A stretch of DNA of 62,000 nucleotides, taken from the NCBI GenBank assembly GCA_009760855.2, contig WPIO01000045.1:2187501-2249500 (forward strand), read 5' to 3'. A program made the position numbers and the translations under genes. Under the pieces are notes generated by a model. It was not told the DNA's origin and made no database searches. It saw only the letters and a program-made list of their open reading frames with translations. Shown here one piece after another: positions 1-11,892 of this stretch (positions are counted from its first letter, which is position 1; every line of letters starts with the position of its first letter). The DNA is from Cristatella mucedo. Its lineage: Eukaryota > Bryozoa > Phylactolaemata > Cristatellidae.

Positions 1-1488
1 CCACGTTGCGTGCGCATCGGGCCAATGAGGGTAGGGCAGCGAAAGACGTTCCGTTGCAAGACGCTACCCTACGACTCGGGTGTGACACCGAGCGCAGGCC
101 TGTTGGTTCGCTCCCAGAGAGACTTGAGCGAGCCATAATGGTGCTTGGACGCACAAGATCGCCAGAATCCCGTATTAAATCCGACTATAGCAGGAACTGC
201 AAAGTACGTACTGTACTCTATTTAGGCAATATCATCACGTGAGAGTTGATCGCATAACTGATAGCAGTCCGCGTAAAGGCCCAGCCAATAAACTGAAAGC
301 GAGGAAAGCCCGGTGAAAAGAGAAAAAATCGGTGAATAAGATTCGGATATTCACTTCAGCCTTTCTCATCTAACTCTATTAGCATCTTAAAGTCGTCTGA
401 TCTTCAAGATACACCTGTACATTAGGATTAATAAAACCCGTTTATTGCAAGACATTGTATTGGTTTTAAAACAATATTCGTTATTTATAAGTAAAAATTA
501 CTAATTTAACAACAGGCGACAAAATCACAGTGTTTTTTGGGGTTCTGGAACGAATTAATGACATTTCAATTCATTTCAATGGAGAAAATTGATTTGGCAT
601 AAGAGGAATTTGAGTTACGAGCTCCGGCAAAGAACGAATTAAACTCGTAAGCCGAGGTACCACTGTATTTTCCAGGGGTCTTAGCACAGGGGGCATGCAC
701 TCGCACTTTACCACCCAGTTCGTGGATTTGAGTACTTCACTACTCAATTCCTCAGGGAAAATTGTCTGTGTGGTTGATAGCCAGTAATAATATTAATAAT
801 GCCTTTATATAGTTGTCCCAGAAAACTTAACCTATGAAGAAACAGTAGATAGCTGTTTTTTCTATCTGTCTTACTGTTTCAAGTGAAAAAATTTAAACAA
901 AAAGATACTGCAACTGAAGCTCCAACGTTTATCATGAATATGAAATATGTAATGGAAAAAGTTTTGAATTTATTTTGAATGTGCTAGTGAGTTATTATCA
1001 ACATTGTTATCAAACTTGACAAAACTTAAAATGAAAGTTTCATTTTGCAAAAATTAAGTAAGATATTAATTAAATTGATCTCGTGGCATCAACAAATTTT
1101 CATGTTCTATTCAGGCATACCTTCAGCTTTGGAATAAGCCGCAAAACAAAAGAATCAAATTACAAAAGGGCTAGGTCGTTGTAGACGATGCAATAAAATC
1201 AACAAATATTCTGGAAACTACACGACAGCGTAGAAGAATAATCGGAAAATAAAAGAAATGTATTTAGATAAACCTGCTGGATGGTTGCTGTACATCTAAG
1301 AAGAGCCCGCGAGCAATAAGAGAACAAAAAACGACTGCTGATTCCCTGGCCCAACAGAGCCTGAAAGAGATTGTTTATGATCTGATGCTACTGGTGGAAT
1401 GTCGATTAGAGCTATCATTAGAAATAAGTATATATGACAATCAATCTCGTGAGATGGTTGCGATATTCCAGCGAACAAAAGCGTTGTT
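1..1488. other. AT-rich stretch, no gene recognised
   Basis: No protein family or RNA gene is recognisable here. A short open frame at 6-242 has no familiar motif. A degraded sequence around 788-842 resembles the minus-strand tail shared by LINE-A and SINE-1 (AATAATG followed by a degenerate AACTTAA block). The last few hundred bases may be the 5' part of the hAT element that becomes readable at 1489. No terminal inverted repeat was found by eye. Confidence 0.4.
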
Positions 1489-1998
1489 TTGAAGCCGGTG
1501 TATGATTATTACGACGGAAAGAGACACCGAACGATTGCCGACATCAATACAAAACTCGAGAGAGAGATAGAAGTAAAACTTGTCATGACTGCGGATGAAT
1601 ACGCAGCCGTGAGAGGACATCGATTCTTCGGAGTCAAAATCCATGATAGCGGCGATAAAACGATAATCAAGACAACGCTTCGCATATTTAGCTCTTGCCG
1701 TGCTCTCAATATGGTTGAATCAGTGAAACAGCAATCGAGCATTTTTGGAATAACAAATGAGGGAGATTTTGTGGCTTCTACTCAGGACGGCGCTGCAGTA
1801 AATATGAAATGCATTAGCCACAGAGATGTCATCGGACAGTTCAGCTTAAACCTTGGTCTGCCCTCGGAGTATGCGACCTATTGTACAAGAAGAGTATTGA
1901 AATTGACGGCTTAAAGTTTGATAGAGACGGCATAGATAAAATGGACAATTTTGAAGAGAGTACAGACTTGGAAGTGATCAGCGATGATGAATCACAGA
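1489..1998 (+). pseudogene. hAT-family transposase, N-terminal/central fragment (broken)
   Basis: The frame opening at 1489 reads as the catalytic region of a hAT DNA transposase. A TADEY segment at residue ~36 matches the site of the first catalytic Asp, and a TQDGAAVNM segment at residues ~98-106 matches the second. A frameshift near 1855 moves the reading to another frame, where it continues with VCDLLYKKSIEIDG and an acidic stretch to about 1995. A LINE-A copy interrupts the gene there, and the transposase resumes near 4043. Family identity rests on motif order and on the C-terminal half. The gene is dead because of the frameshift and the insertion. The exact left end of the element was not found. 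Confidence 0.7.
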
Positions 1999-1999
1999 T

Positions 2000-4027
2000 G
2001 TACAATCCAAAAATGCTACTGCCGACGATCAACCATCTCCTCAATCGCTCCCAGATTAGCTCTTTACCTGATGATCCTTGTGATGACCAAGCCGATCGCT
2101 TTTCTCAATTCTTTGTCCAGACGATAGATACGATCAGGGAGTCCATCCCTGCAATGGCAGTATCCGCCCTAGAATGCTGTCCCTCAATTCCTGGCTGCAC
2201 CTCAATGTCTACATTTAAGCAGGTCGCTAGTGGTATCGCCCTGAAGTTCGTATCTCAATCAATGAAGACAACGAGTCCTTTGGACCCTATTCCCACTGCC
2301 CTGCTCCTACGTTGCATTGATCTGCTGCTGCCATGCATAACTAACATCAGTAATGTGTCATTTGCCTCCGGTTATGTCCCAGCACCTTTCAAAAAAGCTG
2401 TAGTCAGGCCACTTCTCAAGAAAGTGACACTAGACCAAGAGAACTTAAGTAAATACCGACCAGTCTTCCTTCTACCATTCCTATCAAAGACACTAGAACA
2501 GGTCGTGCAGGACCAGCTAAACTCATATATTGAAACTTCAAACCTTGCTAGTAAGTTCCAGACTGGCTTTAGAGCTGATCACTCCACAGAGTCAGCATTG
2601 CTTAGGGTGTACAACGACCTACTTAGGAATGCAGGCATAAGTAGAGTATCTCTGCTTGTTTTGCTCGATCTTTCGGCAGCTTTTGATACCATCGATCACC
2701 AAATTCTTCTAGAGCGCCTCTCATCTCGCCTGGGCTACACTGGCACTGCTCTGCAATTGTTCAGGTCCTATCTTAGTGGGAGATCCAGAGTATTAACGTG
2801 AATGGACAAAGATCATCTGAGGTACCTCTGAAATATGGAGTACCTCAGGGCTCCGTGCTAGGTCCGGTTCTTTTCACGGTGTATACTCTCCGTCTTGCTG
2901 ATGTGAACTCAAGCACAATCTAGGCTTTCACTTCTATGCGGATGACACTCAGTTGTACCTTTGCTTTGATCCCTCCCAGCCTTCGGATACCTTGAATTCT
3001 CTCAACTCACTTGCTGCGTGTATTGGTGACATTCGCACATAGATGGCAGCAAATTATCTTATACTAAACAATCATAAAAAATAACTTATTAGCTATGGGC
3101 AAACTCAGTGTGATTCAGAAATTGGAAAGGCTAACACACAAAATTGGCTCTGCCAGCCTATCTCCTGTTGACTCAGCTCGAAATCTAGATGTCATGTTCC
3201 AAATTGACCATTCGTTAGACGACCACATCAGCTCCACAATCAAGTCTGCCTACTTTCAGAAACGTAACATTGCTAAAATTCGGGCTTGTTTAGATAAGGA
3301 TACCACGTCCAAGTTGGTCCATGCATTCGTGACATCCCGTCTCGACTTCTGTAACTCACTGCTTACTGGCCTACCGGCATGTGCGATCAGGCAATTGCAG
3401 CTGGTGCAAAACTTTGCAGCTAGGCTTGTCTGTCGTGAGCGTCGCAGTTGTTACATTACTCCACTTCTCGCCGACCTGCACTGGCTACTAGTCAAGCAAC
3501 GGGTCGACTTCAAGGCTTTGTCGCTCACTTTTCGGTCACTTCATTCTTTGGCTCCAGCACATCTCGCAGATCTACTTCCTCACCAGGCTAAGCATCGTAC
3601 CACCTGCTTTTAGGAATCCTAACAGTTTACCAATACCTGGTAAAAACCTCAAATCCTCTGGAGACCGTGCATTTAGTTCGTATGCTCCCAAAGCCTGGAA
3701 CTCACTCCCGACCTGCGTCAAAACATCCCCAGACCTGACCACATTTAAAAAGAACTTAAAAACACCTATTGATGACAGCATTTAGTGGGTCCCTGTGACT
3801 CGTTCTTCATGTGCTTATGCGAGCTGACACTGTGCATGCTTCCACAAACCACATTTGCATGCTGACCCTGTGCATGTCACCCCTAACCATGTTATTCATG
3901 TTGTTTATCAAGCATTATATTACTCACCATTCGATCGCGCTTCCCTTCGCAACAAATGTAAAAGCGCCTAGAAAGAGGTTATAGAGTTCCGTGAGGGCGC
4001 TTTATCAAGTGCAATATTATTATTATG
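2000..4027 (+). mobile_element. LINE-A copy 1 (L2/CR1-like non-LTR retrotransposon), inserted in hAT
   Basis: This is the longest LINE-A copy in the window. It starts in the linker before the reverse transcriptase, so the endonuclease is missing. RT motifs in order are LDLSAAFDTIDH (about 2659-2699), YGVPQGSVLGP (about 2834-2866) and FYADD (about 2932-2946). Frameshifts and stops after 2801 break the frame. The C-terminal region continues at 3095-3613 with the family's [14 protein letters not shown] block. A 3' UTR follows with the conserved tail and TTA repeats ending near 4027. It sits in the middle of a hAT transposase, so it inserted later than the hAT. The clade (L2/CR1 group) is inferred from motif style; a tree would settle it. 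Confidence 0.88.
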
Positions 4028-4042
4028 ATAAATTAAGAGGCT

Positions 4043-4976
4043 GATTACTACGATTTGCTCACGAAATCACAAAGCTTGTCAAAGTCATCAAAAATCTACC
4101 GCTCGAAATTATGTCTTCCAATCCAAAATAAAAGCAGAGTTCGGATGCAAGATTGAACTGCATCTTGACGTGACTGTAACTCCATCCCAACAATTTTGAA
4201 GCTGTCGGTAAAGACAGAAGTCGACATCCGCGAGATACTAACAGAATTAAAGGCGTTGTAAATAATTTAGACACTGAAATTTGACGCTCTCAAAACTCTT
4301 CTGAAGGCACTGAAACCTGCGAGACTTGTTGATAATCTAAGTCGAAAACAAACAACATTGATGAGTGCTCACACAATTTTAGAATTAATGTTCGAAAAGC
4401 TCTCTAACCTGAATAATGGCACTAATACTAAGCTCGTGGAAATCTTTGAAGTGCCGCGTTAAAGAGCGATTGAACAAGGATGTCATGAACCGATCGCTCA
4501 GTCTCAAAGATCCACCAATCGCCCTGTCAAAAACCACGCTGAATTTTGCAGGAAATCTATCGTCTCTTCCATTTGGAGTCAAAGATGTAGAATTTGTTAT
4601 CGAACAGTCGTCAAGTAATGCTGGAAGTGTGAATTTTTTTCTTCTATATGAATTGGATTAATTTTTTTTGCTTCTAAAAGATGGATCATCAATTGCAGTC
4701 TGAGGGCAGGACAGTTCTAAGTGGTTTAACTCCGAATAAACGCTCTTCAGGAACTCTGGGCAGCGCACTGAAAACCTCAATAAATTGTTCAACGCAATTC
4801 TATCCACTGAGCTTACATCAACGGCTGTTGAAAGAATTTTTTCGGTCTGTGCGAATTTCCACCCAAAATTAATATCGCATCTCTCAGACAAGTCGCTTTA
4901 TGCACTTGCATTCTTGAAACATTGTTACAAGAAGTACGAGTGCATTGATTTAAAGCTTGTCAGGAAAGACGTATAA
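4043..4976 (+). pseudogene. hAT-family transposase, C-terminal fragment (broken)
   Basis: The hAT transposase resumes to the right of LINE-A copy 1. Translation of about 4058-4250 in shifting frames gives a helical stretch (EITKLVKVIKNLPLEIM) followed by KAEFGCKIELHLD, as in hAT proteins just before the usual RWNS segment. Frames at 4416-4661 and 4785-4976 continue it. The last one carries a clear hAT dimerisation (hATC) signature: TAVERIFSVCANFHPKL followed by SDKSLYALAFLKHCYKK. Several frameshifts and stops show that it is a fossil. The right terminus and the expected 8-bp target duplication were not located. Confidence 0.75.
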
Positions 4977-5245
4977 CAAAACTGCATCCATCACAAAAAT
5001 AAGCTATTGGCTGTGAAATTAGTAGAAAAAAGAAAACAAAATTTTGAAAATTGAAATCGGTAAACAGCTGTTTTTGAAAAATGATTGTTTTCCAGAAACT
5101 TTAAACTGGCCGTTGCAAATGCACGGACCAACTTGGATCTAGTATTCCCGTCTGAGCAAGCTTGAATTGGTTCGCTGTTGCTTAATTGAAAATTAGGAAG
5201 ATTTGACTGCTGAGCTGATGTGGTCGTCTAGTGAAAGCTCACTTT

Positions 5246-5400
5246 AAATATAATACATTTTTATAGCGCTCTAAGATAACTTAATCTCTGTTCAAGTGCT
5301 TCAAATTTGCCTCGGGGCTCGACTCCACGACCAGCATTAAATACATTTACCTTGATCTTGATCGAGACAAGCACCTTAATAGCTGAGCGAAACTAGCACT
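5246..5400 (-). mobile_element. SINE-1 copy (tRNA-derived head, LINE-A-type tail)
   Basis: Read on the minus strand, this has a degenerate tRNA-like head (A-box-like TTAAGGTGC around 5370, B-box-like TCGTGGAGTCGAGCCCC around 5315-5331). The tail follows, with AAGCACTTGAACAGAGAT and GAGCGCTATAAAAATGTATT. It abuts LINE-A copy 2. The boundary on the head side is approximate. Confidence 0.6.
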
Positions 5401-6415
5401 GTGGAGCAGCACCCCTAGATTTCGTGTTGATTTTGAGCGCAATATTCTTGCAAAGCCAATTTTGAGTATTAACATATCTAATTACCAAGTCACACTAGGT
5501 TTGCCCATTACTACTGGTTGGTTTTATTGTCACTTTCACTTTTCAATTTGATAAAGTTTGCTGCTATTCATATGCGGATGTCAGCAATACCTGGAGCAAA
5601 GGAGTAGAGTTTTAGAGACTTGAAGGCTAGGATGATTCAATGAATAGGTACAGCTGGATGTCATCGGCATATAATAGGTAGCCGTATTGTTCTTAGCGAT
5701 CACATCGGCAAGAGGGAGAGTATAAGTTTTGAAAAGAAGTGGACCAAACTAAGAACCCTGGGGTTGCCATACTGCAATGCTTCATCGGATTATTTTCGCC
5801 CGTTGACATCAATGCTCTGGATTCTCTCACAAAGATAGGATCTAAACCAGTGTAGTGCAGTGCCAGTGAAGCAAAGGCGAGATCAGAGGCACTCGAGAAG
5901 GACTTTCGAATCAGTAGTATCAGCCCGAAAGATAAAGGAAATCAAGCAACGGAACTTTGCTGAAGTCTGCATTCCTAAAAAAAAGTCGCCATACACCCGA
6001 AGCAATGCTGACTTTGTTGATTGATTAGCTCTAAAATCTGACTGGAACTTTTTAGGTTTGAAGTTTCAACGGAAGAGTTTAGTTGATCTGCCACTACTCT
6101 TTCCAATGTCTTAGATAGAAGCGGCAGTAGGGAGCTTGGGCTGAAGTTGTTAATGTTCTCTCGGCATAGTATTGATTTCAAATAAGTGGCCTACAAACGG
6201 CCTTTTTGAAAATTCTAAGAACAAGACCTGAGGCTACGTACATATTTATCCGGTTTTTTATGGATGACAGCAGCAGGTCTATGCATCGCATTAGGAGAAC
6301 AATTGAAATAGGGTCTATGGGGCAAGTATTATTCAAATTTAGGATGAGGTCACTCGTGGCAGGCTTGAATGCAGACAATGAGGTTCCAAAGGAATTTCAG
6401 GAGAAGAGTCCTATG
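5401..6415 (-). mobile_element. LINE-A copy 2, minus strand, degenerate
   Basis: On the minus strand, 6378-6178 reads as the N-terminal RT region. It has FKPATSDLILNLN, then PIDPISIVLLMRCIDLLL and a KKAVCRPL block, matching LINE-A copy 1 at 2206-2430. 6181-5975 continues with LLPLLSKTLERVVADQLNS. The part between 5960 and 5490 is the decayed remainder of RT, including the complement of the TNLLVMGKP-like segment near 5500-5530. The 3' UTR and TTA tail are missing; SINE-1 sequence lies at that end. Several frame breaks are present. Confidence 0.75.
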
Positions 6416-6423
6416 GGGATGCT

Positions 6424-6430
<7 letters not shown>

Positions 6431-6509
<79 letters not shown>
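6431..6509. repeat. (GA)n microsatellite
   Basis: About 39 near-perfect GA units followed by a short G run. It makes two artificial open frames on opposite strands, which are not genes. It abuts the 5' end of LINE-A copy 2. Confidence 0.97.
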
Positions 6510-6515
<6 letters not shown>

Positions 6516-6781
6516 AGATGGGGGAGTCTGATAAGGAGGCGCTACCACAGGGGTAGGCTCTTGGATCTTTTCTATCTTTCTGACAAATAAGATAGAAAAA
6601 CAATCTGCTGGATTACCATCCTAGGATCGCAGGAGTAAAGAAGCTGAGAACCTGGGTTCGGTAAATTAGACGGTTCATAGTAGGCACCAGCGTTTTTTGA
6701 TTGTGCATCGGCGATTAGACTATGTTTGTTATAGAAGCTAGACTTGGCCTATGCTATGATAGATATGTACGCTTGCTTTGT

Positions 6782-7910
6782 AATGTAATGTACCTCCGTC
6801 TGTAACTCCACAAAGTCGTAAAGACTATGTGGGTGTTACGCAGGAGAGTTTTGTATAGCACACTCACAGCCTATGCGGCTTTCGGTACGCATTCGGTAGC
6901 CAACAGACTTCGTCTCACGCAACAAAGTAAAAAGTGGGAAGAAGCATAGCAGAGTCAGGAGAGCAGTTGAGGTAGTGAGTAGCATGGAAGTAGCAGCTCA
7001 GAACCGCTGAAAAGGATGAATCTTAATCGGAAGTAGTAGAGTAGTTGCCGTTGCGCAAGAATTGTGGTAGCCAGTTCCACAGTCTAGGACCTGCAGAGCT
7101 AAAGCTTCTGTCGCCAACGGTCTTTAAGCGGAGGAATGGGACAGCTAATTTATTGTTCACACAGGACCTGAGGGCGCGAACAGGCTGAAACTGATGCAGC
7201 AGTTCAGCTAGGTACGAAGGAGCCAAGCCGTGTCGGGCCTTGTGGGTCAGCGTAAGAACCCTGCTCTGAATCCGTTGCTCAACCGGCATCCATCTTAGCT
7301 CTTTTAGCAAAGGAGACACGTGCTCAAACTTCTGGGACTTTAAGACTAGCCTTGCAGCCGTATTCAAAGTACGCTGCAGTGGCCTAATAGGTTCTTTTGG
7401 TAGCCCAGCCAATAGGGAATTGCAATAATCAAGCCGAGACAGAACTAAAGAGCTAGTTAAATTTTCTGCAAGCCACTGTGGAAGACAGCTCCTGATCTTG
7501 GATAGGGATCGGACGTTATGGCTAGCTGTAGAGGCAGTCTTCTGAATGAAGCTTTTAAAATTTAGGCAGTTGTCGAAAACGACAACTAAATTTCGAGCAC
7601 GTGGTGATGGTCGCACAATAGCATCACCTATTAGAAGAGCAATGCCCTTTAATCCAGCCACATGCTTAGGGTGTTCTATGAGCAGTAGTTCGGTTTTATT
7701 GTCATTTAATTTCAGGAAGTTTTCCGACATTAAAGATTGAATATCGGCAAACCAAGCATTCAATTCTTCAGTTGCTGCAGCATATTCCAACGGTTTTGAA
7801 GGACAAATACAACTGAGTATCGTCAGCATAAAAGTGATTTCCTATTCCATGGGCCTTAATCACTTTTCCCAGAGGTTGTGTATAAATGGAGAACAGCAAG
7901 GGACCAAGTA
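6782..7910 (-). mobile_element. LINE-B copy 1, 3' half (RT C-terminus and 3' UTR)
   Basis: The minus-strand frame 7829-7023 encodes the end of a LINE-B reverse transcriptase. It has ENFLKLNDNKTELLLI, then the RPSPRARNLVVVFDNCLNF block, LVLSRLDYCNSLLAGLP, and the terminal AGPRLWNWLPQFLRNG. FYADD is encoded just upstream near 7840-7823 in another frame, so a frameshift lies there. The 3' UTR runs to about 6782 and ends in TACATTACATTAC-type sequence, unlike LINE-A. The 5' half lies at 8463-9087; a LINE-A insertion separates the two. Confidence 0.85.
7906..7910. repeat. Target-site duplication, left copy (AAGTA)
   Basis: AAGTA immediately left of nested LINE-A copy 3, repeated at 8463-8467. Removing the insertion and one copy restores the LINE-B codons for GVPQGSVLGP on the minus strand. 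Confidence 0.75.
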
Positions 7911-8462
7911 TGTTACCAGTCGAGCAACGGATTGACTTCAAGGTTTTGTCGCTCACTTTTAGGTCTCTTCATTCTATGGCTCCAGCCTATCTTTCAGATA
8001 TACTACCCCATTAGGCAAAGCATCGTACCACTCGCTTTTCGGAATCCAACAGTCTAGAAATACCTCGTACAAACCTTAAATCCTTTGGAGACCGTGCATT
8101 TAGTTCGTATGCTCCCACAGCCTGGAACTCTCTCCCGACCTGCATCAGAACATCCCCTGACCTGACCACATTTAAAAGAAACTTAAAAACATACCTATTT
8201 AGGACAGCATTTAGTGGGTCCTTGTGATTCGTCCTCGATGTGCTTATGCGTGCTGACACTGTTCATGCTGCCACTAACCACATTTGCATGCTGACCCAGT
8301 GCATGTAACTCCTAACCATGTTATTCATTTTGTTTGTTTTTCAAGCATGATTTTACTTACTATTCTATTGCGTATCACTTTGCAGCAAATGTAAAGCGCC
8401 TAGAAAGAGATTAAGTTCTCTGAGGGCGCTTTATCAAGTGCAATATTATTATTATTATTATT
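7911..8462 (+). mobile_element. LINE-A copy 3, 5'-truncated, nested in LINE-B
   Basis: A 552-bp 3' end of LINE-A. It begins in the coding region (TTACCAGTCGAGCAACGG, the codons for LPVKQR in other copies). It runs through the C-terminal AWNSLP / DLTTFK region and the 3' UTR to the hairpin tail and TTATTATTA. It is inserted in the opposite orientation in LINE-B between the QGS and GPLLF codons, flanked by AAGTA. This shows LINE-A was active after this LINE-B copy landed. Confidence 0.9.
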
Positions 8463-9087
8463 AAGTACCGACCCTTGAGGGACTCCACAGGTGACCCTTG
8501 TTGTGTGTGAGACCTGACCCCCACACGACATGGATTGAACTCGATCAGACAAGTATGATTTAAACCACGCCAGTGCTTCGTCTGCCAGACCGATCGTTGT
8601 TCTCAATCGTTCAAGCAGAACATCGTGATCAATGGTGTCGAAGGCAGCAGACAGATCTAGCAGAGCTAGGGCAGTGACACTCCCGTCGTCGTTGCCACGT
8701 AGAATGTCATCGCTAAAATGGAGGAGAGCAATTTCAGTGGAGTGCTGCCTCTTGAACCCTGATTGAAATGTTTCTGATATTCCATAATTTTCAATATGTT
8801 TAGCCAGCTGCTGAGTAACAATTTTTTCAAGAATCTTTGATAAGAAAGGAAGAAGGGAAACTAGGCGATAGTTTGCGAGGACCTCTGTGTCTAATCCAGG
8901 CTTTTTAAGTATGGGTCTAGCGATTGCCGATTTGAAGGACTTGGGGACGACCCCTTTTCCCAGAGAAGCATTAAAAGTCTTGGTTATGGCAGGGCCAAGT
9001 TGGACTGCCAGTGAAGACCACAGAAATGAAGGTATAGGGTCTTCAGGAGACGAGCTATTTTTGCTTGACCTCATTAAGGTAGCCACA
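8463..9087 (-). mobile_element. LINE-B copy 1, 5' half (RT N-terminal region)
   Basis: The minus-strand frame from 9086 encodes RT from SSPEDPIPSFLW through a KPGLDTEVLANYR block and LLPFLSKILEKIV. It continues with TFQSGFKRQHSTEIALL, LLDLSAAFDTIDHDVLLERL and CGVPQGSVL, ending exactly where LINE-A copy 3 interrupts it. The endonuclease is absent, so the copy is 5'-truncated. This half is continuously open for over 200 codons, so the copy is relatively young. The right boundary abuts LINE-A copy 4. Confidence 0.88.
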
Positions 9088-10196
9088 TCAATCTAGGCTT
9101 TCACTTCAATGCAGATGATCAATTCGAATTCTTTCAAGTCCCTTGCTGCATGTATTGATGGCATCCACACATGGATGGCAGCAAATTTTCTTAAACTAAA
9201 CGATGATAAAACAAACTTATTAATAATGGAAAAACCCTGCGAGATTCAGAAATTGGAAAGGCTAACTAACACTCACAATCGGCTCTGACAGCATACATCC
9301 TGTTGAATCTGATGCTCAAAATTGGCTCTTCCAGCATATCTCCTGTTGAATCAGCTCGAAATCTAGGTGTCATGTTCCAAAGTGACCATTCGTTAGACGA
9401 CCACATCAGCTCCACAGCCAAATCAGCCTACTTTCAGCTACACAGCATTGCTAAAATTTGGGCTTGTTTAGATTAGAATATCACGTTTAAGTTGGTCCAT
9501 GCTTTCGTGACATCCCGTCTCGACTTCTGTAACTCACTGCTTACTGGCCTACCGGCATGTGCGATCAGGCAATTGCAGCTGGTGCAAAACTCTGCAGCTA
9601 GGCTTGTCTGTCGTGAGCGTCGCAGTTGCCACATCACACCACTTCTCGCCGACCTGCACTGGCTACCAGTCAAGCAACGGATCGACTTCAAGGCTTTGTC
9701 GCTCACTTTTCGGTCACTTCATTCTTTGGCTCCAGCCTATCTCTCAGATCTACTCCCCCACCAGGCCAACCATCGTACCACCTGCTTTTCGGAATCCAAC
9801 AGTCTACCAATACCTCGTACAAACCTCAAATCCTGCGAAGACCGTGCATTTAGTTCGTATGCTCCCAAAGCCTGGAACTCACTCCCGGCTTGCGCCACAA
9901 CATCTCCTGACTTGACCACATTTAAAAAGAACTTAAAAACACACCTATTTAGGGACAGCATTTAGTGGGTCCCTGTGATTCGTCCTTCATGTGCTTATGT
10001 GTGCTGACACTGTGCATGCTGCCACTAACCACATTTGCATGCTGACCCTGTGCATGTCACCCCTAACCATGTTATTCATGTTTTTTATCAAGCATGATAT
10101 TACTCACCATTCAACTGCATTACCCTTTGCAGAAAATGTAAAGCGCCTAGAGAGAGATTGAGTTCTCTGAGGGCTCTTTATCAAGTGCATTATTAT
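9088..10196 (+). mobile_element. LINE-A copy 4, 5'-truncated
   Basis: It starts at the sequence before FYADD (CAATCTAGGCTTTCAC) with a small deletion in the YADD region. Around 9270-9350 a stretch of about 55 bp is locally duplicated (two versions of the block preceding the SCRNLGV-like codons). A clean frame at 9492-9965 gives the C-terminal 157 residues: [15 protein letters not shown], then [20 protein letters not shown] and the final [14 protein letters not shown]. The 3' UTR and tail end near 10196 in TTATTATT. Confidence 0.88.
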
Positions 10197-10205
10197 TTTT
10201 TTTTT

Positions 10206-11050
10206 CAATCTGCACAAAATCTGAGCGTCTTGTTCCATGGTGACTTTTCATTAGACGACCACATCAGCTTCACAGCCAAGTCTGCCTACTTCCAGATACA
10301 TTACGTTGTTAAAATTCGTGGTTGTTTAGGCAGGAGGGCCACAACTAAATTGGTCCATGCATGCATGTGACACCCAGTCTTGACTTCTGTTACTCACTGT
10401 TTGCTGGTCTACCGGCCACACTCAGGCACTCACAGGTGGTGCACAACTCGGCAGCTGGGCTTGCCTGTCGTGAGCGTCGCATTTGCCATATCACACCACT
10501 TCTCGCCAACCTGCGCTGGCTCCCAGTCAAGCAACACCTCGACTTAACGGTTTCGTCACTCACTTTCAGGTCCCTTTATTCTTTGGCTCCAGCCTACCTA
10601 TCAGATTTACTCCCCCACCCCCCACTAGGCTAGGCCTCGTAATACTCGAGTTTCGGAATATAACTGTTTACCCATACCTTGCACAAACCTTAAATCGTTT
10701 GGAGACCGTGCCTTAGTTCGTATGCGCTTGGCATGCCAAGAATTCATTTTCGACTTGCGTCGCGACATCTGTTGACTTGACTACATTTAAAAAAAACTTA
10801 AAACGCTTCCATTTATCGCAGCATTTATCAGGTCCCTGTGACTCAACCTTGATGTGCTTATGCGTGATGACAGTGTGCATGACGCCACTAGCCATCCTGG
10901 CACACTGACCCTGTGCACGGCACCCCTAACCATGCTATTTTTTTTCTTGAGCATGCTACCATTCGATCGTTCTTCCTTTGCAGTAAATGTAAAGTGCCTA
11001 GAGAGAGATAGAGTTCTCAGAGGGTTTTGAATCAAATGTATTATTCTTAT
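10206..11050 (+). mobile_element. LINE-A copy 5, divergent, head-to-tail with copy 4
   Basis: Directly after the tail of copy 4 and a T-run, a more diverged LINE-A 3' half begins at the codons for FHGDFSLDDHIS. Frames at 10158-10370 and 10361-10633 carry the family's C-terminal blocks ([32 protein letters not shown]). The 3' UTR ends near 11050 with an altered tail. It contains stops and indels and is not functional. Confidence 0.82.
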
Positions 11051-11892
11051 TTCAAAGTTAAGAGAATATTTGATCGTATATGTGACCTTTGGGCTGAGTT
11101 GGGTCATTCATTTGAGCCAAAGAGATAATGAGTCAGTCAGTAAACGAAATTCGGCACATAAGGCGTCAGTTTAGCAGTAAAAATGAATGCTAGAATTACC
11201 GCGAACAAGGAAAGTACGATTTTTTGCTCGTGGAATCGAAATGAGACCGCTACATGGATAAAGCATTTGAATCAACAGACCTTTTTATACTTTACTTTTA
11301 AAATACTGTATACAGTAGTACCTACGTATATATCTAACCTAAGGGGCTCTGAATGATAGCGGCGGTCGTGTGACATAACTAGCACTTCGTGGACGGTCTA
11401 GGCGCGAGAGGAAAAATATACATTTTGGGGCTGCATATATGTTGCCTTATCCTCCTCTACATCCAAAGACTTCCATTCGGCAGAGCTACCAGGCGATTGG
11501 TCTGTTTTTAAATGGAAGGCGGTCGATGGTAATGTTCCTCAAGCTTTTGTTTTACTAAATACTAAAGAATGGATGATAAAAATGGACCCATGCCACTCTC
11601 GCGGTTTACCGCTATTACGCTGTGCTGCATTGTCTTGTAGCTACGCTAGCTGTTTCACATAACAGCTCTTCAAAGGCCTGACTTGCAGCGGACAAAAGCA
11701 CGTGAAAGCACTTTTGCAGCTCCTTATTATAATAATGCGATTTTTTGGTGCCGTAACAGAACTTAATATCGTTCTAGGCATTTTATCCTTTTAGGCCTAC
11801 ACTTTAATGCTTCAAGGCATTGTATCCTCTCAGCTGATTTCCCCCCTCACAGACAACAGCCAAATCGACCGTCGCTCCTCCACGTCGCTCTT
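11051..11892. other. Unique sequence, nothing recognised
   Basis: Mixed-composition DNA without a convincing exon, repeat family or RNA gene. Confidence 0.4.

Noticed and set aside
8400-8465. Asn-run ending of the LINE-B frame on the minus strand
   Set aside because: The NNNNN codons are the antisense TTA tail of the nested LINE-A copy, not LINE-B protein.
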